From: Georgenia muralis
GTDB taxonomy: Bacteria; Actinomycetota; Actinomycetes; Actinomycetales; Actinomycetaceae
Assembly: GCF_003814705.1 (NCBI RefSeq)
Contig: NZ_RKRA01000001.1
Span: 1,488,001 to 1,552,000, forward strand
Length of the DNA: 64,000 nucleotides
Direction: 5' to 3'
In this document: positions 7,741 to 16,900 of the stretch, one piece after another
How the letters are laid out: the number at the start of each line of letters is the position of its first letter
Position numbering within the stretch: position 1 is the first letter of the stretch
Made by a program: the position numbers and the translations under genes
The notes under the pieces: model-generated
Told to the model about the DNA's origin: nothing
Seen by the model: only the letters and a program-made list of their open reading frames with translations
Databases searched by the model: none

Positions 7741-8646
7741 GTGAACGACGACGTCATCCGGGTCCACGGCCTGGAGAAGTCCTTCGGCCGGGTGCGCGCG
7801 CTCGACGGCCTCGACCTCACCGTCGCCCGCGGCGAGGTCCACGCCTTCCTCGGGCCCAACGGTGCGGGGAAGTCCACCACCATCCGGGTCCTGCTCGGTT
7901 TGCTGCGGCCGGACGCCGGCCACGTCGAGCTGCTGGGCGGGGACCCCTGGCGCGATGTCGTCGCCCTCCACCGCCGCCTCGCCTACGTCCCCGGCGACGT
8001 CAGCCTGTGGCCGGGCATGACCGGCGGCCAGGCGATCGACCTGCTCGGCAACCTCCGCGGCGGGCTCGACGAACGGCGCCGCGCCCACCTCCTCGAGCGC
8101 TTCGAGCTCGACCCCACCAAGCGCGGACGCACCTACTCCAAGGGCAACCGGCAGAAGGTCGCCATCGTCGCCGCCCTCGCCTCCGACGTCGAGCTCCTCG
8201 TCCTGGACGAGCCCACCTCCGGCCTGGACCCGCTCATGGAGGCGGTCTTCCAGGGGGAGATCGCCGCCGAGCGCGAGCGGGGCCGCACCGTCCTGCTCTC
8301 CTCCCACATCCTCAGCGAGGCCGAGGCACTCGCGGACCGCGTGAGCATCATCCGTGAGGGCCGGGTCGTCGAGTCCGGCACCCTCGCCACGCTGCGCCGT
8401 CGCACCCGCACCACCGTGCGCGCGGACCTGGCCGGCCCGCCGCCCGCCACGCTCGAGGGTCTGCGCGCCGTGCGCGACGCCGAGGTCGAGACTCGCGACG
8501 GCCGGTCGGTGCTCACCGGCCACGTCGACGGCGCCGACCTCGCCGCTGCCGCGGCGGAGCTGTCCCGCCTCGACCTGATCTCGCTGACCGTGGCCCCACC
8601 GTCGCTGGAGGACCTCTTCCTGCGGCACTACGGGTCGTCGTCGTGA
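7741..8646 (+). CDS. ABC transporter ATP-binding protein
   Basis: A 301-residue ABC ATPase: Walker A GPNGAGKST (about residue 39), a signature region YSKGNRQKVAI in place of the classic LSGGQ, Walker B LLVLDEP with D-loop SGLD, and an SSHIL switch His. The C-terminal 80 residues are the accessory domain typical of drug/antibiotic exporter ATPases. The GTG at 7741 is supported by TAGCGT 7 bp upstream. The permease gene overlaps it by 4 bp (GTGA), so the two are translationally coupled and should form one exporter. The substrate is unknown; this class often exports polyketides, other antibiotics or lipids. Confidence 0.9.
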   Translation: MNDDVIRVHGLEKSFGRVRALDGLDLTVARGEVHAFLGPNGAGKSTTIRVLLGLLRPDAGHVELLGGDPWRDVVALHRRLAYVPGDVSLWPGMTGGQAIDLLGNLRGGLDERRRAHLLERFELDPTKRGRTYSKGNRQKVAIVAALASDVELLVLDEPTSGLDPLMEAVFQGEIAAERERGRTVLLSSHILSEAEALADRVSIIREGRVVESGTLATLRRRTRTTVRADLAGPPPATLEGLRAVRDAEVETRDGRSVLTGHVDGADLAAAAAELSRLDLISLTVAPPSLEDLFLRHYGSSS

Positions 8647-10265
8647 GCGCCGCCCGCACCCCGGCGGGCGGTCGGGCCGGCACCATGACCGGGACCCGGC
8701 GTCTGCTCGTGGCCCTCGCCGAGCAAAACCGGGCGTCCATCGCGCCGTGGGTCGCCCTCATCACGGTGCTGTCCGCGTCGTCGGTGCTCGTGTACCCGTG
8801 GATCTTCCCCGACGCCGCCAGCCGCCTCGAGCTGGCCGCGACCGTGGGCGCGAACCCGGCCCTCGGCCTCATCTTCGGCCCGGCGCGGGACCTCTCCACC
8901 GCCGACGGGTTCAACGCCTGGCGCGCGCTGAGCCTGGGCGGGTTCTTCGCCGCGCTCATGGCGATCTTCGCGGTGGTGCGCAACAGCCGCGCCCTGGAGG
9001 ACTCCGGGCAGGCCGAGCTCGTCGCCGCCGGCGTCCTCGGCCGCGGTGCCCGGCTCGGCGCGGCCGTCGGTCTGGCGGCCCTGGCCTCGGTGGCGCTCGG
9101 CGTCGTCTCGGCGCTCGTCACGGTCCTGCTCGGCGGCTCACTGGTGGACTCGCTGACCCTCTCGGCCACCTTCACCGCCTCGGGGCTGATGTTCGCCGGG
9201 GTCGCGGCGGTGGCGGCGCAGCTCGGCTCGGACGCCCGGACGGCGAGCACCCTCGCCGTCGTCGCGCTGGGGTCGGCGTTCCTCCTGCGCGGCTGGGTCG
9301 ACGCCGGGGGCGGGGCGGAGTGGATGCGGTGGCTCAGTCCGCTCGGCTGGATGCACGAGGTCCGCCCCGCGGCCGGGAACCACTGGCTGCCGCTGCTCGC
9401 GGCCCTGGGCCTGAGCGCGGTGCTGGTCGCCGTCGCTGTCGCCCTGCAGTCCAGGCGCGACTTCGGCCAGGGCGTCGTGCCCGTCGCACCCGGGCCTGCG
9501 CGGGGCCGGGCCGCAGCCACCCTCACCGGCTTCGTGCTCCTGCTGCACCGCGGCCCCCTGGCGTCCTGGGCGGTGGCCTTCGTCGTCGTCGGCGCGGTGT
9601 TCGGCACGCTCGCGACGTCGGTGGGCGAGCTGATCGCGGAGAACCCCACCGTCGGTGTGCTCATCGCCGCCGGTGGCGCGACGGAGAAGAGCCTCGTCCT
9701 CCAGCTGGTCCTGACCCTGCTCAGCCTGCTGGGCACCCTCGCCGCGGTCCTCGGCGTCCAGGTGGTCATGCGTCTGCGGACCGAGGAGGTCGCGCACCGG
9801 GTCGAGCCGGTCCTGGGCACGGCTGTGCCCCGCTCGGCCCTCCTCCTGCGCCACGCGCTCGTCGCGCTCGTCGCCCCCGCGGTGGCGATGCTCCTCGGCG
9901 GTGCGGTCCTGGCGTGGGTCGCCGCCTCGCAGGACGCCTCGGTCGGCGCCGGCGAGGTGGTGGCGCAGTCGGTCGCCACGGTGCCGGCGGCATGGGTGCT
10001 GGTCGCGCTCGCGCTCGCCGCCGTCGGGGCCCGGCCCCGGATGCGCATGGTGGGGTGGGCCGGGGTCGTGGCGAGCTTCGCCCTGACGATCCTCGGCCCC
10101 ATCTTCCGCCTCGAGGACTGGGTGCTCGGCATCAGCCCTTTCTGGCACGTGCCCGACGTCAACGCGGCTGAGCCGGACCTGACCGGACTCGTGTGGCTGG
10201 CGCTGGTCACCGCGGTGCTGCTCGTCGTGGCGTTCGTGGGCTTCCGCCACCGCGACGTCGACTAG
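8643..10265 (+). CDS. ABC exporter permease, polyketide-exporter type
   Basis: A 540-residue membrane protein made of two similar halves, each of about six transmembrane helices, as in the TnrB/COG3559-type exporters of actinobacteria. A large loop with ANPALGLIFGP follows the first helix, the usual family hallmark. The GTG at 8643 overlaps the ATPase stop; an internal ATG at 8685 (MTGTRRLLVALAEQN) is an alternative start closer to the first helix. It should pair with the adjacent ATPase. Nothing in the sequence shows its substrate. Confidence 0.85.
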   Translation: MSAARTPAGGRAGTMTGTRRLLVALAEQNRASIAPWVALITVLSASSVLVYPWIFPDAASRLELAATVGANPALGLIFGPARDLSTADGFNAWRALSLGGFFAALMAIFAVVRNSRALEDSGQAELVAAGVLGRGARLGAAVGLAALASVALGVVSALVTVLLGGSLVDSLTLSATFTASGLMFAGVAAVAAQLGSDARTASTLAVVALGSAFLLRGWVDAGGGAEWMRWLSPLGWMHEVRPAAGNHWLPLLAALGLSAVLVAVAVALQSRRDFGQGVVPVAPGPARGRAAATLTGFVLLLHRGPLASWAVAFVVVGAVFGTLATSVGELIAENPTVGVLIAAGGATEKSLVLQLVLTLLSLLGTLAAVLGVQVVMRLRTEEVAHRVEPVLGTAVPRSALLLRHALVALVAPAVAMLLGGAVLAWVAASQDASVGAGEVVAQSVATVPAAWVLVALALAAVGARPRMRMVGWAGVVASFALTILGPIFRLEDWVLGISPFWHVPDVNAAEPDLTGLVWLALVTAVLLVVAFVGFRHRDVD

Positions 10266-10398
10266 CGCCGTCAGCCGCAGCGTCGTCCGTCGCGGGGGCT
10301 CGAGACCGTGACGGCTTCTCCGCCGGCTTCACCGGCCCCGTGCAGGTCATCCTCACGATCGTCGCAGCCGTCGACGGGTACGCGGTCCTCAGCACGTC

Positions 10399-11175
10399 CT
10401 AACGACCGGCCTCCCGGACCAGCTCCTCGAGCCGGTCCACATGGGCGCCGCGCCAGAACGGCTTCCCGCACCGTGCGCAGCGGACGAACTCCTCGTACGT
10501 GCGCGCGGTGCCGGGCAGGATCCGGTCGGCCACCTCGGCCTTGGTCGCGGGGACGAGCGGACCGCCACAGCGTGCGCAGAGCGTGAGCGGCGCGAGCGGC
10601 GGTGCGAAGCGGTCCAGGACGTCCGCGAGCTGCTCCGCCGCCGTCCGGCCGAGCACGTCGGCCGCCCGGGCCGGGTACCCGGACCAGGCGCCAGCGGTGG
10701 CTGAGGATGTGCCCGCCTCCGGCGCGGGGGTCGCGCCGCCGTCGGGGGCGAGCAGCCGACGTCGGAGCAGCCCGCGGTCCTGCGTGAGCAGCACCCGCGT
10801 CTCCGTGAGGGCACGTGCCGCCAGCTCGTCGTCGTCGGCGGAGTTGGAGTAGTCCACGTCGATCCCCAGCAGGCGCATCCGGCGGGCGAGCGTGCCGAGA
10901 TGGACGTCGAGGAGGAAGCGCCAGGCCGCCACCGGCTGCGGACGCAGGACCGGCTCGACCACGACGACGTCGCCCGGCCGGGGCCGCACGTCCACCCCCA
11001 CCTCCTCGCCCGCGACCCGCAGCGCGCCGACCTCGGTCAGCGGCAGCCCGGCCGCCGGGACGAGGTGGCGCAGCGGCACGCCGACCTCGAGCGGCACGTC
11101 GCTGTCCCGGACCCGCGGGGCCAGGTAGCGGCGCAGCGACGGGTCGACCCGGAGCCGTGGCGGGCCGGCGCTCAT
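10399..11175 (-). CDS. Mut7-C RNase domain protein with N-terminal ubiquitin-like domain
   Basis: A 258-residue protein with two recognisable parts. The N-terminal 80 or so residues resemble the Mut7-C ubiquitin/ThiS-like domain. The rest is a PIN-like Mut7-C RNase with the conserved FLLDVHLGTLARRMRLLGID start, DDDELAARAL, and LLTQDRGLLRRR acidic and basic positions. It ends in a zinc ribbon built from two CxxC pairs (CARCGGPL and CARCGKPFW). The family is predicted to cleave RNA; target and role in bacteria are unknown. The ATG at 11175 is supported by TAGCCT 6 bp upstream. An Ala/Gly-rich insertion around residues 150-165 lies inside the RNase domain. Confidence 0.8.
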   Translation of the reverse strand: MSAGPPRLRVDPSLRRYLAPRVRDSDVPLEVGVPLRHLVPAAGLPLTEVGALRVAGEEVGVDVRPRPGDVVVVEPVLRPQPVAAWRFLLDVHLGTLARRMRLLGIDVDYSNSADDDELAARALTETRVLLTQDRGLLRRRLLAPDGGATPAPEAGTSSATAGAWSGYPARAADVLGRTAAEQLADVLDRFAPPLAPLTLCARCGGPLVPATKAEVADRILPGTARTYEEFVRCARCGKPFWRGAHVDRLEELVREAGR

Positions 11176-11181
11176 CCCACG

Positions 11182-11187
11182 AGGCTA
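11182..11187 (-). promoter_or_regulatory. -10 element of a leaderless promoter for the Mut7-C gene
   Basis: On the minus strand TAGCCT is followed by exactly 6 bp and then the ATG at 11175. Confidence 0.5.
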
Positions 11188-11240
11188 CGTCGCGGGGACC
11201 CACGGCGGGGGGAGGTCCGCATTGACGAGGTGAAGGGGTT

Positions 11241-11320
11241 GGCGGGGCCCGCGGTGAGACGGGGAAGGGTGACGGGGCCCGCAGTGGGACGGGGAACGGG
11301 TGGCGGGGCGGGCGGCGAGA
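11241..11320. repeat. G-rich 30-bp tandem repeat, about 2.6 copies
   Basis: Units start at 11241, 11271 and 11302 (third copy partial), each beginning GGCGGGGC or GACGGGGC and containing GACGGGGAA. They fill the gap between the MFS gene's 3' end and the Mut7-C gene's promoter. Confidence 0.65.
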
Positions 11321-11326
11321 GAAGGG

Positions 11327-12526
11327 TCAGGACGCCGCGGGCTCGCGGCGGGTCTCCGGCGCCGGCAGCCACAGCAGCGCTGCCACCAGCGAGATCCCGC
11401 CGGACAGGGCGAACGCCGCGCCGTAGCCCACGTGGTCCACGAGCAGGCCCGCCAGGACCGGCCCGAGGATCTGCCCCGCGTCGGTGGCCATCTGGAACGC
11501 GGCCAGCACCGGGCCGCCGGAGCGTTCCTGCCCGACGACGTCGGCCACGGTGGCCTGCTGGGCGGGGTTGAGCATGCCTGTGCCGACGCCGGCGAGGGCC
11601 GAGACGGCAAGGAGGGAGACGACGTCGCCGGTGAGCCCGAGGACCGCGGTCAGCGCCCCGCTGACGACGAGGCCCAGGATGACCAGGGGCTTGCGGCCCC
11701 GGCTGTCCGCCAGCCGCCCGGCCGTGCCGAGCGCCGCGGCGTTGCCGACGGCGAACGCGGCCAGCGCCGCGCCCGCCGCCCACGGCGCCGCACCGAGCGC
11801 CGCCACGGCGAACAGCGGGACGATCGCCACCCGGACGCCGAAGTTCGACCAACCGTTGGCGAAGCCCGAGGCGAGCGAGGCCCGGTAGGCGGGATGGCCC
11901 CACCCCTCCCGGAGGGTCATCGGTGGCCGTGGGACCGTGCCGGGCGGCGGGCGGAGCGCCTCCGGACGGAGCAGGACCGCCACGACCCCGGCGGCGACCA
12001 CCAGCGCGGCGGCGTAGACGAGGAAGGGCACGCGCAACCCGGCCTCGGCGAGCAGACCGCCGAGCAGCGGGCCGCCGATGTTGCCCAGAAGGAAGGCGGT
12101 GCCGTAGGCGGCCGAGGCGCGCCCCCGCGCGGCGGGAGGGGCGAGCCGGACGATGAGACCCATCGCCGAGACGGTGAACATCGTCGAGCCGATGCCGCCC
12201 AGGCCGCGGAAGACGAGGAGCTGGCCGTAGGACTGCGCGAACGCCGTGACGCCGGTCGACAGCGCCACGATGAGCAGGCCGGTGATGTACACCGCGCGCT
12301 CACCCAGGCGGGTGACGAGGCGGCCGCTGGCCGGTGCGAAGACGAGCCGGAACAACGCGAACACGCTCACCACCACCGAGGCGGCCGTCACGCCGACGTC
12401 GAAGCTCCGCGCGAACTGCGGGAGCACCGGGGCGACGAGGCCGTAGCCCATGGCGATGACGAACGCGGCGGCGACGAGCACCCAGATCTCGCGGGGGAGC
12501 GCGGCGGGCGTGCGGGTATCGGTCAT
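11327..12526 (-). CDS. MFS transporter, drug-efflux type
   Basis: A 399-residue, twelve-helix major facilitator. It shows the loop 2-3 motif GRLVTRLGERAVY, the RGLGGIGSTMFT helix, and a second-half GRLADSRGRKPL loop, which fits the DHA1 proton-antiport efflux group; the substrate is unknown. I start at the ATG at 12526 (MTDTRTPAALPREIW), which puts the first helix at residues 12-30. The longer frame to 12574 would run through the promoter. A -10 element (CATAAT) lies 10 bp upstream, so the leader should be only 3-4 nt. Confidence 0.85.
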   Translation of the reverse strand: MTDTRTPAALPREIWVLVAAAFVIAMGYGLVAPVLPQFARSFDVGVTAASVVVSVFALFRLVFAPASGRLVTRLGERAVYITGLLIVALSTGVTAFAQSYGQLLVFRGLGGIGSTMFTVSAMGLIVRLAPPAARGRASAAYGTAFLLGNIGGPLLGGLLAEAGLRVPFLVYAAALVVAAGVVAVLLRPEALRPPPGTVPRPPMTLREGWGHPAYRASLASGFANGWSNFGVRVAIVPLFAVAALGAAPWAAGAALAAFAVGNAAALGTAGRLADSRGRKPLVILGLVVSGALTAVLGLTGDVVSLLAVSALAGVGTGMLNPAQQATVADVVGQERSGGPVLAAFQMATDAGQILGPVLAGLLVDHVGYGAAFALSGGISLVAALLWLPAPETRREPAAS

Positions 12527-12536
12527 GTCGCGATCG

Positions 12537-12542
12537 ATTATG
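12537..12542 (-). promoter_or_regulatory. -10 element for the MFS transporter gene
   Basis: CATAAT on the minus strand, 10 bp before the ATG at 12526, predicts a near-leaderless transcript. Confidence 0.4.
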
Positions 12543-12578
12543 CGCTGACAGGGCGGCCGTGCCGCACTCGGCACGAGA

Positions 12579-12607
12579 ACGGCCCCCGGGCAGTCCCCGG
12601 GGGCCGT
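12579..12607 (-). terminator. terminator hairpin of the DUF4870 gene
   Basis: A perfect 12-bp stem (ACGGCCCCCGGG and its complement) with a 5-nt loop starts 16 bp after the DUF4870 stop. There is no long T tract, as is common in high-GC actinobacteria. Confidence 0.7.
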
Positions 12608-12622
12608 GTCCCTGCCGGTGGC

Positions 12623-13546
12623 TCAGCTCACGAGGCGGATGGTGAGCGGGTACCGGTAGCGCTCGCCACGGTTCGCGGCCACGGCCGCCAGGATCATGAA
12701 GACGACGGCGGCGATGTAGTACAGGTAGAGGAAGGCCCCGATGCCCAGGGTCACCACCGTGATGATCGTCATCGCGACTCCGAGGATCGCCAGGGTGATC
12801 TGGAAGTTCAGCGCCTCCTTGGACTGGTCCTCGACGAAGGCGCCGCGGTCCTTGAGCACGAGCCAGATGATGAGCGGGCCGAGGAACGAGAACAGGCCGC
12901 TGATGTGGGCGAGGGTCGCCCAGAGCCGCTGGTCGGCGTCACTCATGATGGTCGGCGCGTAGGGCTGCTGCTGGCCGTAGCCGGGCTGCCCGTACTGTCC
13001 CGGGCCGGGCTGGCCGTACTGTCCCGGGCCGGGCTGGCCGTACTGTCCCGGGCCGGGCTGGCCGTACTGTCCCGGGCCGGGCTGGCCGTACTGTCCAGGT
13101 CCGGGCTGGTCGTACCCCGGCTGCCCGTACCCAGACTGGCCGTACTGCCCCGGCTGGGGCCCGTAGCCCTGGCCGCTCTGGCCGTAGCCGGTCTGTGTGC
13201 CGGTCGGCCCGTAGTCGGGGCCGACCTGGCCGGAGCCGGTCTGGCCGTATCCCGGGTATCCCGACTGGCTCGTTCCGTGCTGGTGCGGTTGGCCGTCGTC
13301 CTGGTGGGGCTGGCGGTCGTCCTCTTCTGCGGCGGGGTCGGGCGCGGCGCCCCACGCCTCGCCCTGCGCGCCGGCGGCGGCCGCAGCCGGCGAGGGGGGC
13401 TCGGAACGCAGCGGCGCGGTCGTGTCCTGCGGGACCGGGCTGGTCGCGTCCGCACCCTCCTGAGGTAGCGGCGTCGTCCGCGCGCTGTCGGAGCCCTCGT
13501 CGTGCTCGGACGTCGTGCGCTCCGGGTCGTTGGGGTTGGTCGTCAT
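12623..13546 (-). CDS. DUF4870 membrane protein with Gly/Tyr/Gln-rich repeat N-terminus
   Basis: A 307-residue protein. The first 190 or so residues are low complexity: an acidic/Thr-rich start, then GYGQ/GQYGQPGP-type repeats including five identical-length units of eight residues. The C-terminal 110 residues are a DUF4870 domain with about three or four membrane segments (LAHISGLFSFLGPLIIWLVL, then LNFQITLAILGVAMTIITVV and LYLYYIAAVVFMILAAVAA) and a terminal YRYPLTIRLVS. Function is unknown. The Tyr/Gly/Gln-rich tail would be cytoplasmic or surface exposed and resembles phase-separating or adhesive low-complexity regions (inference). The ATG at 13546 has GGTGAGCGAG upstream. Confidence 0.8.
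   Translation of the reverse strand: MTTNPNDPERTTSEHDEGSDSARTTPLPQEGADATSPVPQDTTAPLRSEPPSPAAAAAGAQGEAWGAAPDPAAEEDDRQPHQDDGQPHQHGTSQSGYPGYGQTGSGQVGPDYGPTGTQTGYGQSGQGYGPQPGQYGQSGYGQPGYDQPGPGQYGQPGPGQYGQPGPGQYGQPGPGQYGQPGPGQYGQPGYGQQQPYAPTIMSDADQRLWATLAHISGLFSFLGPLIIWLVLKDRGAFVEDQSKEALNFQITLAILGVAMTIITVVTLGIGAFLYLYYIAAVVFMILAAVAANRGERYRYPLTIRLVS
12990..13109 (-). repeat. five 24-bp coding tandem repeats in the DUF4870 gene
   Basis: Five units of 24 bp, each containing CGTACTGTCC on the plus strand (12990, 13014, 13038, 13062 and 13086), encode octapeptide repeats of the PGPGQYGQ type. The first four are identical and the fifth has two substitutions. Because 24 is a multiple of 3, copy-number change keeps the frame. 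Confidence 0.9.
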
Positions 13547-13744
13547 GCTCGCTCACCACTTCTTCGCGTCGGGTCACTGCTGCCTCAAGCGTCCCAGCAC
13601 GCTGGCGTCGGCGTACAGGATTCGGGCGCCGGCCGCGGGTGTGCGGCCCGGGGTGACCGGCCGCGCGCGACCTCGGCCGGCACACCAGCTGAGCGCGACC
13701 GGTCAGACCGAAGAGAACGTCAGGCGATGCCCGACACTCTCTTC

Positions 13745-13848
13745 GGCGTCTCGGCGTCTCGGCGTCTCGGTGTCTCGGTGTCTCGGTGTCTCGGTGTCTC
13801 GGTGTCTCGGTGTCTCGGTGTCTCGGTGTCCCGGTGTCCCGGTGTCGC
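13745..13848. repeat. octanucleotide tandem repeat, 13 copies
   Basis: Thirteen consecutive 8-bp units: three GGCGTCTC, seven GGTGTCTC, two GGTGTCCC and one GGTGTCGC. The array lies in the 443-bp divergent gap between the DUF4870 gene and putA, upstream of the putA -35. It is apparently noncoding, since 8 is not a multiple of 3 and the open frames through it give only low-complexity peptides. The part of the gap from 13547 to 13744 shows no other clear feature. Confidence 0.9.
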
Positions 13849-13903
13849 ACGGGACGGCGTCAGGGGCAGGGCGGATGTGCACCACCGCTCGCGGTCGGGG
13901 CTC

Positions 13904-13932
13904 TTGACCGCGACGGGAGCCGGTCCTACGGT
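13904..13932 (+). promoter_or_regulatory. sigma-70-type promoter of putA
   Basis: TTGACC (13904-13909) and TACGGT (13927-13932) are separated by exactly 17 bp. The predicted start is near 13939, giving a leader of about 50 nt. That leader contains an AT-rich patch (GTAATTAATCAC, 13946-13957) that stands out in this GC-rich DNA and could be an operator. Confidence 0.65.
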
Positions 13933-13989
13933 GGCGCCGTGGTCGGTAATTAATCACTCACCACACTCGCGCCGCACCGGAGGACCGCC

Positions 13990-16900
13990 ATGACCGCACG
14001 CACCGCCCCCACCGTCCCCGCGGACGTCAGTGCCCTGGTGGAGGACGCGGTCGCGCTCGCCGACCGGTGGCTCGCCGCCACCGAGGCCGGGCAGTCGGCC
14101 GCGGAGCGCGCCACGAGCGAGCAGCTCGCCGGCCTCGTCGGCGACGCCGAGGGCCTCGACCTCGCGGTGCGCTTCGTCGACCGGGTCGCCCGGCCCGAGG
14201 ACGCCCGTGTCGCGGCCAAAGAGCTCTCGACCATCTCCTCCGCCGCGGCCGCGGGCTTCCTCTCCACCACCGACCGGGCCCTGCTCGGGGTCGGCGCCCG
14301 GGTGGCCCGGCTCGCCCCGGGTGTCGTCGTCCCGCTCGCGCGGCGGCGCCTGCGCCAGCTGGTCGGCCACCTCGTCGTCGACGCCCACGACCCCGCTCTC
14401 GCCGAGCACCTCGCCCGCGCCCGCAGCGAGGACTTCCGGCTCAACATCAACCTCCTCGGCGAGGCGGTCCTCGGTGAGGGCGAGGCGGCCGGCCGCGCCG
14501 AGCGCACCCGTGCGCTCCTCGGTCGCGAGGACGTCGACTACGTCTCGATCAAGGTCTCCTCGCTCGTCTCCCAGATCTCGACCTGGGACACCGAGGGCAC
14601 GGTCGCCCGGGTCATCGAGCGCCTCCGGCCCATCTACCGCGCCGCCGTCGCCCGCTCGCCGCACGCCTTCGTCAACATGGACATGGAGGAGTACCGCGAC
14701 CTCGACCTCACCATCGAGGTCTTCACGGCGCTGCTGTCCGAGGCCGAGTTCCACGACCTCGAGGCCGGCATCGTGCTCCAGGCCTACCTGCCGGACTCCG
14801 CCGCGGCGCTCGAGCGGCTCGTCGAGTTCGCCCGCGGCAGGGTCGCCGCCGGCCGGGCACCGATCAAGATCCGCCTCGTCAAGGGCGCGAACCTGTCCAT
14901 GGAGCAGGTGGAGGCCGAGCTGCACGGCTGGGCCCAGGCCCCCTACACCTCCAAGGCCGAGGTGGACGCGAACTACCTGCGCCTGGTCGAGCGGGTGCTG
15001 CGCCCGGACCTCGCCGGCGTGGTCCGGGTGGGCGTGGCCTCGCACAACCTCTACGACGTCGCCCTCGCCCACCTCCTCGCGCAGACGCGCGGCGTGAGCG
15101 CGGCGCTCGACGTCGAGATGCTCCAGGGCATGGCGCCCTCGCAGGCCCGCGCGGTGCGCGACACGGTCGGCACCGTCATCCTCTACACCCCGGTGGTCGC
15201 GCCCGAGGACTTCGACGTCGCCGTCTCCTACCTCATCCGGCGCCTGGAGGAGAACGCGCAGTCGCAGAACTTCCTCCACGGGCTCTTCGCCGGCGAGCCC
15301 GGTGCCATGGCCGACCAGGAGCGGCGCTTCCGCGACTCCGTCGGCGACCTCGCCGCCGGCCCGACCGAGCCGCGCCGCACCGCCCACCGGCCCCCGGCCG
15401 GGCCGCGGTTCACCAACACCACCGACTCCGACCCCGCGCTGCCCGAGACCCGGGCCTGGGCGGCCGACGCCGTCGCCACCACCCCGCCGGCCCTGACCTC
15501 CCGCATGCTGGGCTCCGCCGCCGAGGTCGACGACGTCGTCGCGACCGGCCGCGACGCCCAGCCCGTCTGGGCCGCCCGGCCGGGCCGGGAGCGGGCCGCG
15601 GTCCTGCGTCGCGCCGCCGACGAGCTCGAGGCCCGCCGGGGCGCCCTCGTCACGGTGATGGCTGCGGAGGGCGGCAAGACCGTCGCCGAGGCCGACCCCG
15701 AGGTCTCCGAGGCGATCGACTTCGCGCGGTACTACGCCGACCGCGCCGAGGAGCTGGACGGGCGGGGGCTGCTCACCGACGGCGCCGTCTTCACCCCGCC
15801 GGTGCTCACCCTGGTCACCCCGCCGTGGAACTTCCCCGTCGCCATCCCCACCGGCGGCGTGCTCGCCGCGCTGGCCGCCGGCTCCGCCGTCGTCATCAAG
15901 CCCGCCCACCCGGTGCCCGGGTGCACCGAGACGGCCATGGCCGCGCTCCACGCGGCCGGGGTCCCGGGGGACGTCCTCCAGGTGGTCCGGACCGACGAGC
16001 GCGAGGTCGGGCGGGCCCTGGTCTCCCACGAGGGCGTCGACACCGTCATCCTCACCGGCGCCGCGGAGACGGCCGAGATGTTCGCCTCCTGGCGCACCGG
16101 CCGGCCCGGCGGGCCGCGCGTGCTCGGCGAGACCTCCGGCAAGAACTCCCTCGTCATCACCCCCGCCGCCGACTACGACCTCGCCGTCGCCGACCTCGTC
16201 CGCAGCGCGTTCGGGCACGCGGGGCAGAAGTGCTCCGCGGCCTCGCTCGTCATCCTCGTCGGCTCGGCGGGTCGCTCGGAGCGGCTGCACCGCCAGCTCG
16301 TCGACGCCGTCACGTCCCTGCGGGTCGGGTGGCCCACCGATCTCGGCACCACGATGGGACCGGTCATCGAGCCGCCCACCGGCAAGCTCCACCGCGCCCA
16401 GACCACCCTCGACGCCGGCGAGAGCTGGCTGGTCGAGCCGCGCAGCCTCGACGACACCGGACGGCTGTGGTCCCCCGGCCTCAAGGACGGCGTCGCCGCC
16501 GGCTCCTTCTTCCACCAGACCGAGTGCTTCGGGCCGGTGCTGGGCATCATGCGGGTCGAGACCCTGGCCGAGGCCGTCGAGCTCCAGAACGCCACCGCCT
16601 ACGGCCTCACCGGCGGGCTGCACTCCCTCGACGAGACCGAGATCGAGTACTGGCTCGACCACGTCGAGGTCGGCAACGCCTACGTCAACCGCCACATCAC
16701 CGGCGCCATCGTCCAGCGCCAGCCCTTCGGCGGGTGGAAGGCCTCGGCCATGGGACCCGGCGCCAAGGCCGGTGGGCCCAACTACGTGGCCGAGCTGGGC
16801 ACCTGGGCCCCCGACGGCGTCCCCACCCGCCAGGCCGAGCCGCCCGCCCACGTGCGCCGCGCCCTCTCGGACTACACCGGGCTCGTCATCTCCCAGGCCG

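Noticed and set aside
12990-13109. Regular repeats suggesting a CRISPR array
   Set aside because: The units are contiguous without spacers, in frame and encode an octapeptide repeat.
13502-13993. Small plus-strand frames through the octamer repeat
   Set aside because: They read only Gly-Val-Ser-Arg-like repeats, lack a ribosome site, and all frames are equally open because of the repeat.
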